Positions 1 through 47,405 of a DNA stretch of 64,000 bases are shown one piece after another; position 1 is the first letter of the stretch, and each line of letters opens with the position of its first letter. Source of the DNA: Odontesthes bonariensis (lineage: Eukaryota > Chordata > Actinopteri > Atheriniformes > Atherinopsidae); NCBI RefSeq assembly GCF_027942865.1, contig NC_134528.1, forward strand, positions 10,783,586 to 10,847,585. The letters are read 5' to 3'. The notes under the pieces were generated by a model that was not told where the DNA came from, did no database searches, and was given only the letters and a program-made list of their open reading frames with translations. A program made the translations under genes and the position numbers.

Positions 1-2999
1 ACAGTGCTGAAAAGAAACCTGGGATTGTTCTTATTCTCTTCTATCAATGATGAATAATTAGCAGTTTTAGCTTCACAAAGGGCTTTATTATATGTTATTA
101 GACTATCTTAACATGACAGTGAAGAAAAGGATGATGGAAATAACTCTTTAAATCTGGTTACAGCCTTCTCAGATCATCTGTATGTAAATTTCTTCTCAGA
201 AACTGTTTAGTCAAGTAATTTGAACTCAAAGGTTATCAGAAAAAGCTCGGATAAGACGGAGTTATGAGGGAACACTGTTAACTGTTCACAGTAACAGTTC
301 AAATGCCATAAGTCAGCACAAGATCAAGGGTGTGATTAAGGCAGTGAGGAGGTCCGTGAACACTTTGGTAAAATCCAATAGAGTCTAATATAGAATCAAA
401 GTTAACATTAAGGCTGTCGTGTGTAACATCGACCTGAATATTAAAGTCACCCACTGCAATGACTTTATCTGTTCTCAGCGCTCACTGGGATAAAAATTCT
501 GAGAATTCAGGCAGAATAAGGACGATACACAACAAATGGAATGATTAGGATGCTGCTGGCTGACATGTCCAAGGCCTTTGAGAGGGTTGACCGCCCAGCA
601 GCTGCAACATCTGGCCAACAGTGAGCAGTGCCCTTGACTTTTAGACTGAATACGCAACTGCACTGACTGGAGGATGGCAGAGGGTGATGATGGCATCAAC
701 AGTGCTCAGCCATTGGAGGTGTGGTCTCACCACACTTTTTTCCTCCACACAGGACACTTCGGTCACCGGGTATGACGATATAGAACTGTTATGGACTGTT
801 ATGTTATGTCATCCATCCATCCGACGGCGGGTCCGGGAGGGAAACCCAGATATCCCTCTCCCCCAACAATGCTATCCAGTTCCTCCTTGGGGATCGTTCC
901 CAGGCCAGATGGGATGTATAAAAGTGTTCTGGGTCTGCCCCAAGGCCTCCTTCCAGGTCACTATAGTCACATGACTACAGTATCAATCAATAAATATACA
1001 TGCCCAGCAAATAATCACCACAAAAGTCTGCTATGCAGCTTATCTGTGTGCAAATGCAGTCTCACTCACACCCCGCTAACATAACAATGGACTCGTCTCC
1101 GTCTCCCTGTTAGCATTAGCATTAGCATCAGCCTCGTCAACAGCCTGAATCCCACCTTCACTACCTGGTCCTCCTTCCTCCGCCCGCTGGGGCAACATTG
1201 AACACCTTTTTTTTGGTGATAAATAAATCTAAAGTTTTCTGCTTCCTTTTCATATTTTACATTAAGTAGCAAACAAAAAATCCCGCTAATAACATCAGCT
1301 TTGACCTCCAGGCTCCGTCATCTCGTGGGAAGGAGGGGGGGCTGGGAGACACCACATTTCAAAAGGGGATACAAAGTGTTGGGGATAAATTGATTGTGTT
1401 GTTCAGAATTTCAATTGTAGTTCATTTATATGTATTAAATAATAGAATAATCAATACAAATTGACACAGAGTAATTCCATAAATTCATTTAAAAAAAAAA
1501 AGAAAAGAAAAACGAACATTTCCATTTTCCCCTGGAGCCAAGGTGTGGCAGCTGCCATACCCAATTGACGCCCATGTCTCCTTCCAGTTGGACATAACTG
1601 AAGAAACCAGGAGGCATCCTAATTATAAGCACAAACCACCTCGGCTCAGCCATGATGGGAACTCAATGACCTGATAAATGAGATGCAGCAAACAACATGC
1701 AGCTAAATGGAGGAGAATAATCCAACACAGCCTCTTAATTTAAAGCCTGATCTGACCCTCTGAGTACATTTAAAACAAAATACATACTTTCTGTCTACAT
1801 CAAACTGTGTGGAGAACGTCTCTCTGTGCCCTAAAATTGGAATGGGAAGGATTTTCACCTTTCTCGGTCAAAACGTGTCACAACTGCCGTGACACAGAAG
1901 TTGATATCTGGTAAACACAAATATTGAATGTTCAGCTTGCACTATTGGCTGTGTGCACGCTGACGGGCGCACAGACACACATGTGACGTGTGGATCTATG
2001 TCATCACCGCGAGTCGGGCCAGAGGCCGCGGCTCTGATGCTCGGTTAATGATTTACGTTGTCTCAGAACGATGTCTGTGGCTTCAGAGGTTATGAAACGG
2101 ACAAAATTAGAACATGGAAGGGGGGGTTGTGTGATGTGAATGAACCTCGCTTCTTTCCTGGGACAAAATGAGCGGCTTCGGTGCAATTTTAGAAGAGTCA
2201 GCAAATATGTAAACAGCTCGGGCCTTCACTGTGGTAAAGGTAAAGGAATCCTGTGATCCTTTTCGGGGAGTTTTAAAATAAAGCATCTCAAAATGAAGTC
2301 CGAAGGTGGGATTAAGTTGTTGTGTTTTAACTTTCTGAGTTTATTAACTTTTTGTGTTTTATCCGTCTTTTCTCAGTCCTGTTCACTTCCTCGCTTCCTC
2401 AGTCCGGTCATCAGCTCCACTCCCTTCACCCGTCTTCACTCAGCGATCTCTCTTCTCCGTATTTAAACTCCTGGTTTCAGCCACTCTTGGTCAGATCCTT
2501 CGTTCTCTTCAGGTTCTCCTCCTGAGTTGCTGCTGCTGCTACTTCTTGGTTTTGTTTCCCCAGTTTGTTCTTGTTCCTCGTCGGTTTTGTCAGTTCCTGG
2601 GTTTTGTTTTGTGTTCCAGTTCGGTCTTGTTGTCTGTTTAGTTTTGATAAATCAGTCTAAATTTCGTCAACATCTGGTTTTCCATCTGTCTGCACCTGGG
2701 TCCTCCTTCCTGTGACAGTCGTACAAAAAATGTATGCAGAAAGGCCAGACTTATATATTTTGTGTGTTTTTGTCTGGTTTATTTAGCAATAGACTGAATA
2801 TCTCTGTAAAATCAAGACAAATGAAAATAAACACGGATTGAAATGTTCTCACATTTAATCTGGCATTTTCCAAACTAACGGGGTGATTAACCAAGACTGG
2901 TTAACAACAAAAGTATATATTCTGCATTGTATAAATGAACTATAGGTGTTTGGAATGACAAAATAATGATGAATATAAATATAAGATAATGGAAAGCAG
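1..2999. other. gene-free repeat-rich stretch
   Basis: No convincing host exon was seen on either strand. Around 541-600 the plus strand can be read as a short reverse-transcriptase-like stretch (LLADMSKAFERVD), suggesting a decayed LINE. Positions 800-960 and 1585-1650 resemble dispersed fish repeat sequence without an open frame. Positions 2340-2730 are a T/C-rich stretch ending in CCTTCCTGTGACAG that looks like the end of another dispersed repeat. These are impressions from pattern only; none can be assigned to a family here. Confidence 0.4.
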
Positions 3000-3009
3000 C
3001 TACAAAAGA

Positions 3010-3870
3010 TGCCTATCTAAGAAAAGGCTATAAAAATACAAAAACAACTAAAAACAGGTGGAAAAAGACCCATAAAAACACATCAAAGAGACACAAAATG
3101 ACTTCTGCAAACTACAGAGGTGCCAATAAACTAACAAGGACACAACAAGAACAGAAACCCAATAATGGCAACAGAGAAACACCAAAAGTTAGAGATTCAA
3201 AGAGACCAAACTGCCACAAATTACTATAAATAAATTTAAAAAAAATGGCCACAAAGAAACTGAAAATGGCTACAAAAAGCCAAAAAAAGGGAGACAAAAT
3301 AGCCCCAATTGGACATAAAATAGTTACAGTGACACAAAATTATCATCATGAGACACAAAATGTCTACAAAAAGACAAAACATGGCCACAAAGAGACATTA
3401 GCGAGCAGACAGAAGACAAAGACACAAAAAAATGGCCGCCAATGAGACACAAAATCACAACAAAGAAACTGTAAATGGCTACAAACAGACAACAGTGGTG
3501 TCAAATAGATACAAAATAGCCACAAAAGGACACTAAATGGCTAAAGACACACAAAATGACCACAAAAAAGATACAAAATAACCACGTAGAAACACAAACT
3601 GGCCACAAAGAAATGCAAAACAATCACCAAGAGTCACAAGATGACCACAGAGATGTAAGACAACCACATATGGAGTAAAATTAAAAATAAGAGAAACACA
3701 AAACAACTTATAGCCCAGAGCAAATAATGGCCATAAGGAAACACAGAACAGCTAAAAAGAAAAACACAAAGACATGACAACCCCAAAGTGACACAAGATC
3801 CAAGTCAACAACACGTACAAAAATGGCTAAAAAGACACACCGATAAACAAAACAACACACTGAATCAGTG
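3010..3870 (+). repeat. degenerate short-unit tandem array (ACAAAATGGCCACAAA-like)
   Basis: For about 850 bases the plus strand repeats variants of an 18-24 base phrase built from ACAAAAT, GGCCACAAA and GAGACAC, with many substitutions and no fixed period. A T-rich array of the same style lies in the opposite sense at 17020-17775. Short open frames across it are low-complexity K/T/Q-rich translations and are not coding. Confidence 0.6.
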
Positions 3871-4681
3871 TAAAGTGAGAGGAAATCGAATAATGGATAA
3901 AACAAACGATACGAGACCAAAGAAGCGAATCACACGTTTGTATCCGGGGCCCGTTTGTCCTGGAATTCATCCACGATGTCAGCCGTGCTTAAACTCATAA
4001 ATCTGAACAAATTCACACCCAGAAGAAAAAGCAGCTTTCACTTTGTTTTAATAAAGTTAATCCTGTTTGTGGCGGGTACATCTTCAGACGATCATTACAA
4101 AAACATAGAAATTAACATCCATGCACAGTCATATTCTCAAGTTCAGCCGCACACGGACCTTCAGTGAAACCAAACACAATGTGGAGCAACCTGAGATAGC
4201 AGCGTTACCCAACACACGCTCACGTAACCTCGCTGTGACACACCATTGTTGGACTGTTGCAACAGTGTTTGCAGACTGGGGCCATTTTCATCCCTCACAA
4301 TCACACCCTACAGTCACTATTGTGAATGTGCCGAGAGTATGAAAACTGTACAATGGAAACATAATAAACAATGCATCAGGAAGTTTACAGTGGCTAAATT
4401 AAACTTTATACAAATAATTGAAGCTTTGATACAGAATTCAAAGAAAAACAGGTGTTACAGTAACAGAGAGGCTGTTTTTCACTGGATCCATACAAACACA
4501 GAGCACTCTGTTAGTGGAAAAACTCTCCCATGAATGTTTCCATCAGATGCTTCAAATCCAATAACAGCACATGGACCAGAATCCTGTGTATGTTTGACCT
4601 ACCTGTGAATAAAAAGAAATATAAACAACATTATGGATGAGAGTTAAACCACAAAAAACGGAATAACATAAAGAACATACC

Positions 4682-4687
4682 TTTATT
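4682..4687 (-). terminator. possible ush1g polyadenylation signal
   Basis: TTTATT on the plus strand reads AATAAA on the minus strand, about 350 bases past the ush1g stop codon. It is the nearest canonical hexamer I noticed downstream. The distance is plausible for a 3'UTR, but there is no transcript evidence. Confidence 0.25.
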
Positions 4688-5033
4688 GCTTTATGTAGTT
4701 ATGTGAAGTTGCCACTAGATGGTGCTGTTTCACCAGTAAAAATGCAGCTTGGTCCACTGAAGCTTCCTGTGAAGAAACTGACACCTGCACGGATTTTTTT
4801 TTTAGTTAAATGTGCCATCAATTTTCCATTTTAACCCACAAGAGTGTGTTAGTTTGCTGATAAATTTCCTGTTGGGTGACGGGTTAATGCTACCAAAGGC
4901 GATGTTTCTGTTAACCCAAATAAATGTGATCCAAAGGCAATGCTGATGACAAAGTCGCTCGTGTTTTAACTTTCACGTTAAGAGTGAGAGGTAAAGAGTG
5001 GTGCTATTAAAACAATATATAAACAAACGGAGC

Positions 5034-12769
<7,736 letters not shown>

Positions 12770-12794
12770 TTAAGACCCGCCCACTTCGGTAAGA

Positions 12795-13145
12795 CTTTTT
12801 ATTTTCGTCTTTTAAAGTTACATTTCTACTTTCATGAGTTCTATTTTGACCATTTTGACACTTTTCTAAAAATGTTTACGTCTGTGTCAAAATTTGACCT
12901 GTAAAAGTCATATTTCTGACCTTTTTTCACTATTTTTCCATTGTTTTAAGCTAAAGATACAGTTTTTATGTTAAATAGTTATCAATGTTATTTTTTTTCT
13001 GACTTTTAGATTTACATTTGTACTCTTCATGAGTTCCATTTTGGACTGTTAAAAGAATAAACATGCTTTTTTCCTAAAAATGCTTACGTCCGTGTCAAAA
13101 TTTGACCTGTAAAAGTCACATTTCTGACTTAATTCACTCTTTTTA
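12795..13145 (+). repeat. two direct copies of about 150 bases between hid1 and ush1g
   Basis: About 12805-12950 and 12995-13145 share CATGAGTTC(T/C)ATTTTG, CTAAAAATG(T/C)TTACGTC and GTCAAAATTTGACCTGTAAA in the same order. They are diverged tandem copies in the 1.24 kb intergenic segment that should contain the ush1g promoter. Confidence 0.65.
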
Positions 13146-13770
13146 ATGTCAAAGTTTGGCCCTTTCCTTTGAAGCTTCAGCTTAGGTTTTGCAACAAATA
13201 ATACGGAATCACTACTTTTGGAGGATGACCCATCAGCAGTTGCATTTTGTAGAATAAAAGTCACAGAAATGAACATTTTATTTGATAGCAAAGCCCTGGC
13301 TTTGGGGCCCTGTGGGCCTCTAAGGGGTCCTGGATCTGTGCTACTCCATCTGAAACTTATCCTAAAGAAGAAACCTAAACCTTCTAGCTAAGAAGAAATT
13401 GAAGCAGAGGAGCATTTTCAAAGTACATGCATTTGTGCAAGAGGAGAGGAAGGCTGGAGGGTTAAACATCAGCACCCCCTGCTGTCCAGGAGCATGATGG
13501 GAAAACATGATGTTTATGTGTGTTTTTGTGCCATTTTAACAGAATAAACATACATTTTCTGCATTTATGCACTTTGTTTCTACCCTTCGAGAACGGCCGA
13601 GGTAAAAAGGTCAGCTGCTCGCCATCTTCTGCATGGAGCTTCAACGGAGCTGCTCATCTCTGCCTGACAGGCAGCGTTTCTTCGACTCTTATCCATCAAA
13701 AAACAACGTTTGCAGAAGAAATAAATTAAGTCGGAAGTAGTCAATCATTTATGGTCACATTTAAACGCTC

Positions 13771-13776
13771 TTTATT
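13771..13776 (-). terminator. probable hid1 polyadenylation signal
   Basis: TTTATT on the plus strand gives AATAAA on the minus strand, 80 bases past the hid1 stop codon. This is a common position for a short 3'UTR. Confidence 0.45.
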
Positions 13777-13855
13777 TTGTGATAAGTTGGCTGAGAGATG
13801 ATTTTTATCCAGTCCAGAAGTAGATAAACCCGCAGTTTGTTGATCAACAGGAGAC

Positions 13856-36764
<22,909 letters not shown>

Positions 36765-36832
36765 TTTGTGTTCGGAGCCACCTCCTGCCTGCAGGATCCG
36801 AGTCTGCGGAGGAGAATCTGTCTCAGACACAC

Positions 36833-36852
36833 ATATATATATATATATATAT
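36833..36852. repeat. (AT)10 run just upstream of the hid1 start
   Basis: An uninterrupted AT run lies about 70 bases upstream of the hid1 start codon, in the presumed 5'UTR or core promoter. Confidence 0.9.
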
Positions 36853-38060
36853 TATGTCTCTGATCTGCCTCATCCACAGCGTGCTGCGCTGCTGTGCCTT
36901 CAGGCGCTGCTCGGAAACTTCCACATTCTGTAGGTCAAACATAGCTCCTCTTCAATTTGGCTGTTGTCATTCTTAATTTCTGATTGTGTTTGATTTAAAA
37001 AATACTTAACAATTTCATCAAACCTGAGAGACATTAAGAAAAATATTAAAATATTAAGAAAAGACATATAACACACAATATCCCGTATGCACAAAAGTAA
37101 TTCTTGGCTACTTGTGCCTCACAAATCTTGTTTAAATCAGCTTGTGCAGGGCAAGCAGGAAGCTAAAAACCTACACAAAAGCAAACCGTGACATATTTGA
37201 TATTCATACAAAATTAAAACGTGTTAAAAACAAACTATTTCAACTAAATTCTTCACAAAATAACAAGCTAACACACCACGAAATACAAAAAAAAAAAATA
37301 CAGGAAAACACTTTTTTTTACACTAAAAGAATATACATTTCCTAAAATAAACAGAAGAAAAGGATGTTTATATGTAACGGAAGATGGAAAAGTCATCAAC
37401 ATCTTCACATGTTTGTGTTACGTGAATAAAACATCTTTGAAAGTGACAGATTTCAGCTGATTGCAATCATGACAACTATATTATTTGGCATAGCCTTGCA
37501 AAGTTTGGGGGTGTTCCTAACAGTTACAGGATAGGGGAGGTGTGGAAACATTATATTATATAAAAAAATAGTAACTTAAATGTTTGAGATCTGTTTGAAG
37601 AGCTCAGAAACTTTAGTTCTGAGAGAATTTCAACATTTTTCATAAACTTTTCCCCCTAAATTCAACGCAATGTATGTAAAAGCACAGTAACAAATCCGAT
37701 GGTTCATGAAGGCAGCACCAGCTGAGCAGGATCCAAACTTCCGGGATACTAACTGTACATATTTACTTTAATACTCTCCGTTTTATCCGCCCCATGTTCA
37801 TTCAAGACAAAGATGCAGGTCCACGTTTGGAGCCTGTAAAATACATCCTCGTGACATCATCACCACGCGCCTCATTGCAATTAGGGAGTTTTGTAGTAGA
37901 TGGATCATAAAGACACCTCAGGTACAATTCAGTGAGATCTGGTTCTTATAGAACAACACTGACATCCAGTGGATGCAGCAAACTCATAATATGATGAGAC
38001 TTTATTACAGATCCGAACAATTTATCACCAAATGTAAGTTTTTTTTTAATCTATTAAACA
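36853..38060. other. intergenic, nothing recognised
   Basis: AT-rich DNA upstream of hid1. It should hold the promoter, but no CpG-rich core, TATA box or conserved motif stood out. Confidence 0.35.
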
Positions 38061-38061
38061 G

Positions 38062-39030
38062 TACTGTGCGGAAGTCTTGAACCACCCTGGATTTCTTTAT
38101 ATATTGTCAGAAAAACAGGATATAGACACAGCAACATATTGAAAGAAGTACAAAAATAAATGTAAATACAGTAAATAAGGCAGAAACAGAGTTTGTACAA
38201 TTGTAACAATTCAAGCTTTGTGTAAACCTAGAAAAAGGGCTGCAAAGTGTTGCTTGTTGTCCAGCAGAACTTTATACTAACACATTCTAAAAGATGAGCA
38301 GACTCAGAGAACTTATGTTCTTTATAGGGATGAAAAGGCTCACCTGAAGAGGAGCACCATATTTCATAAATGTATTTTTGTCAGGTTACCCTGCAAGATA
38401 GTTGAGCGTTCATGAACTAATATTACACTGGGTGTTTTATCCTTACGAATGTAGTTTTCCCTAAAACATAAGCTGGTTGTATAAATATGAACAGTTGAGA
38501 TCAACTTTTTTATTTTCTTGGTGTCTTTGTCGACATGATCCCACACTGCTTCCACAGCTTTGAGGTCCGGGCTCTGGGGAGGATTCATCCCTCCATCAGA
38601 CCTGACGCCACAGATTTCCTCTCACTTTCAGATCCTGTTCATCTGCTGTAGATAGTTCTTTAGGCCTGACACTTCTTCTTTTGTCCTCCACTTGTCCAGT
38701 TTCCTCAAATGTTTTAAGGACACACTGCACACCATGCTGAGATATGCCAAGTTTTCAGCTAACAGCTCTTTGGGAATCACCTTGTTGCTGCAGAAATCCT
38801 GTTTTCTGTCTGTCAGACTGTGTTATCTTTGCTGTTTTTCAGAGATGCAACTAAAGAAATGGGAACAAATGATGTGTCTTTTAACAAAGTGCCTAAAGAT
38901 CCAATTTGAAATGGCTTCTTTGCTAAGTTGTCTGTTCTGTGTGGACACAACAGAGGTTCATCCCTTGAGTTAGGAGCCTTTTTTTCTGCCTGAATGATTC
39001 ATAGGTCAGAGTTAAGTGGCTTAAGTCTTT
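38062..39030 (-). mobile_element. Tc1/mariner relic
   Basis: The left end CAGTACTGTGCGGAAGTCTTGA matches the usual start of Tc1-like fish elements. On the minus strand near 38588 the frame reads MNPPQSPDLKAVEAVWDHVD, the last DDE-domain block of Tc1 transposases (normally PPQSPDLNPIEN.W). The rest of the transposase is broken and the other end is only weakly recognisable near 39010. It is an old inactive copy. Confidence 0.65.
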
Positions 39031-39904
39031 GGTCGGGTACAAACACTGGACTGAAAATGAGTGAAAAAGCAGAAAATGTCCAAAGAAAAACTTCAGAAAG
39101 CCTGGAGACGTATTTATTAAAAACTTGATTTTGATTAAAATCAAAGAATATATCATGTTTAAAAAGTTTTTATAACAAATTTCTTTCTTTTTTTAATCAA
39201 AGTCCACATTACATGAATAGAAAAATAGGATCCAACACACACTGTGCACAATCAAGGATAAACAAAGGTAAATCAAATTAATTTGATTGAATTTGAAACG
39301 CATTTCAAAGGAAATATGGAGGATCTTATATTCTTGATTCAGATTTCTAGGAGCAAAGGTGTGAAGTGCAAACAAGTCAAAACTTTTACTTCGGAATAAC
39401 GGGTTATTTATATCACCTCCTATTCTCTGAGCTCCGACCTGCTCTGACATGTAAGGATAACAGGAATGTTCTTCTCTGTCTGGTGGCGTCCTGCAGCTGC
39501 GATGCGATCCACGGTCAGAGAGGCGGAGGAGGACTCAAATGCAGACGGGTCGGAGGCAAACAGACAGGTGTGAATGGAGGCCAAGGGACAGCACCAGGAG
39601 CCTGATCGAGCTCAGCTCTTTTCCTTCACCCTGTGGAGAATGTTATGAGGTTACCACCACACTTACTGTAAGCTGTGATGTCTTAGCTCGTCTTATCCTG
39701 TTCGCACATAAAAACGATGCCATGTACATCACAATAAAGATAATACGTTATTTTATTCTACTCTAAATGTTCGTAATTAATAATGTGCAGTATAGTGTTG
39801 GCACAGGCTGCTCTCTCTCACCCTCCTGATCTCATATTTATCCTCACGAATCACAGTTAATACGACGACGGATGAAAATGGTCCAGTGTTTCCTACACTA
39901 AAGA

Positions 39905-40990
39905 TAGGCAAGGCATCTTTATTTATACAGCGCATTTCATACCACAGGCAACTCAATGTGCTTTACATGAAGACAAGGTATTTAAAAGAACAGCATAAAG
40001 CAGCATAAAACAAGCAATTCAAAGAGAATAAAAATTAAAACACACAGTTAAAAGCAATCAAATAAGAGGGGGAAAAGAAAAATATAAAACAATTAAAGAG
40101 GATTTATAGCATTATGCTTTAAAATTATTTAAAGGAACTCAACCATAAGCACACGGAAAGAGAAATGTTTTTAACCTGGATTTAAAAGTGCTTACAGTTG
40201 GGGCTGATTTCAGTTCTGCTGATAGTTTGTTCCAGTTGTGTGCAGCATAACAGCTAAAAGCTGCTTCACCGTGTCTAGTTTGAACTCTGGGCTCCACTAT
40301 CTGACCTGAGTCAGTAGATCTCAGAGCTCTACTGGGTTTATACTCTACCAGCATGTCATTCATGTATTCTGGACCTAAACCGTTCCGTGATTTGTAGACG
40401 AGCAGCAGAACTTTAAAATCTATTCTGTATCTGACCGGGAGCCGATGTAAAGACTTGAGAACTGGGGTGATGTGATGTGATCTCTTTGTTCTGGTTAAAA
40501 CTCGGGCTGCAGCGTTCTGAATGAGCTGCAGCTGTTTGAGACTCTTTTGGGGGAGTCCAGTCAGAAGACCGTTACAGTAGTCAAGTCTGCTGGAGATGAA
40601 AACATGAATCAGCTTCTCCTGATCTGTTTGGGACATGAAACCCTTAATTCTGGATATGTTCTTAAGTTGATAAAAGGCTGATTTGGTGACTGATTTGATA
40701 TGATAGTTGAAGGTCAGGTCTGAGTCTATCAGCACGCCGAGGTTCCGGACTTGTTCTTTAGTTTCTAGAGACAGTGACTCAAGATGTTTACTGACAGCAA
40801 ACCTCTTTTCTTTGTTGCCAAACACAATGACCTCGGTTTTTTCTTGATTTAACTGCAGAAAATTTTGGTTCATCCACTTTTTGACTTGCTCTAAGCAGTC
40901 GCACAATGACTCTATAGGACTGCAGTCATCTGGAGACGGTGCAAGATATATCTGTGTGTCATCTGCATAGCTGTGGTAGTTGACTTTAGA
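39905..40990 (-). mobile_element. L2/Rex-like LINE, 3' third with open frame
   Basis: Reading downward from 40985 the minus strand gives YHSYADDTQIYL (catalytic YADD). A 255-residue open frame (40906-40139) follows with LQLNQEKTEVIVFG, LGVLIDSDLTFNYHIKSV, SSRLDYCNGLLTGLP, IQNAAARVLT and LHRLPVRYRIDFKVLLL. The 3' tail ends near 39905. The 5' part is missing. The open frame without stops suggests a relatively recent, 5'-truncated insertion. Confidence 0.85.
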
Positions 40991-41131
40991 GTTCCAAAGA
41001 TAGAGATGATAAAGGAATACTCAGGTATTCGTTTCACTCAATAAGGAAGGTTTCTAAGCAAAAATAAGATATCGCCTGGACTCCTGGGGTCCAAATTGTC
41101 TCTAATATGATAAATATGACATAAGATTCTT

Positions 41132-41630
41132 TTAACTCATTGGCTGCCAGCCATTTTCAGTGCAGAGAGACCCATACTGCCAAGTGTTTTACAGTATTTT
41201 GACTGATTTTCCAAGACCCACAGAAAAGTGTGTCTTATGACTATGTACACACCGAAATTACCAAACCAAAGAGTAGACTCTCTTCTTTCATCAGGAAAAA
41301 AAAGTTTGTTTCTACCATTTTCAGTCCTTTAGTAATAGACAGTAGAACATAGGTTGGTTTCACCAAAAACAGCTGTTTGACCAAAAAAACGGAGAAAACA
41401 AGCTTTTTTTTTTTTTTGTGCAAAGTGGCACTGCTGCCACCTTGCAGGTAATTTTGCCAGTATATTCTCTGTTTAGTGTTTACAAGCCTAAGATTTAGTG
41501 ACGAACTCCGCTAGATTGTCCCCCAGCCCGCTCCGTTAAAAACGCAATTGACGTCTATAGACGTCTTTGGCAGTCAACGTTTTTTTTTTAAATTGACGTC
41601 TATAGACGTCAATGGCACCGAAAGAGTTAA
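41132..41630. mobile_element. TTAA-bounded MITE
   Basis: Starts TTAACTCATTGGCTGCCAGCC and ends GGCACCGAAAGAGTTAA. The subterminal palindrome GACGTCTATAGACGTC occurs twice near the right end. It has a different end from the TTAAAGGG family. There is no coding capacity. Confidence 0.65.
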
Positions 41631-42261
41631 TATTGTAGTAAAATTGCAGTAGATGGAGTTTCTAAAGCATTTTTGTGTAATATTTATTGAAGATTTTGTA
41701 GTTTCGGAGCTGCAGACCCACATCACAGTTGAATGTAAGTGTGATTCATAGGAATCTATGACGTTTTTCATGAGGTCAAAGAAAAGAGCTTCGGAAAAGA
41801 TGAAAGATGATGATCTTTTCCACCATTTGACCAGCCGCCAAGACAGCTGAGGACACCGAGGGGTGAAGACAAGAACAGAGGGAAACTGAACTAAACATGA
41901 AGACTGAAAACAACCAGAAACTCTTAACAGAATCTAATAAAGAGGACTGAAGACCGAAGACATGTACACAAAGAAAAAAGCACAAACAAAATACCAGAAC
42001 TCAAGCATAAACTCAGACAGATAAAGTTAACATAACATGTGAAACCAAGAGACTAAAATCACAGAATAAACACACCAAACCCCACAAATTCCAGATTTAA
42101 TCACACTTAGGCTAAAATCTGTTTAGCTCAGCATGTAAACATCTGCAGACCTGTTTCTGACATACCAGAGTTATTGATGTGCTTCCCAAGAATTAATGCT
42201 GCAGATTAACAACAATGAGTCATTCCCAGCTATTTCTTCACATCAAACCCAGCAGGCCATC

Positions 42262-42345
42262 CAGCTGTCAAACAGCTGGGAGCCAATCAGGGCTCACCCT
42301 CCTCCCAGCAGGACAGATATAACAGAATAAACCCCGAGGAGGCTC
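42262..42345 (+). promoter_or_regulatory. probable plau core promoter (CCAAT and TATA-like boxes)
   Basis: AGCCAATCAG places a CCAAT box at 42283-42287, and ATATAA lies at 42317-42322, about 90 bases before the plau start codon. Two CAGCTG E-boxes (42263 and 42273) sit just upstream in an inverted arrangement. Spacing is reasonable for transcription starting near 42345. No transcript data are available. Confidence 0.42.
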
Positions 42346-42411
42346 CCATACAGCTCTGTGCAAGCACGCTCATGCACTTTGTTTGGATTTCAACCTTTGC
42401 AGTGAAGAAAT

Positions 42412-47405
<4,994 letters not shown>

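Noticed and set aside
3010-3870. Possible CRISPR-like regular array
   Set aside because: Units vary in length and sequence with no constant repeat/spacer layout, and the DNA is vertebrate.
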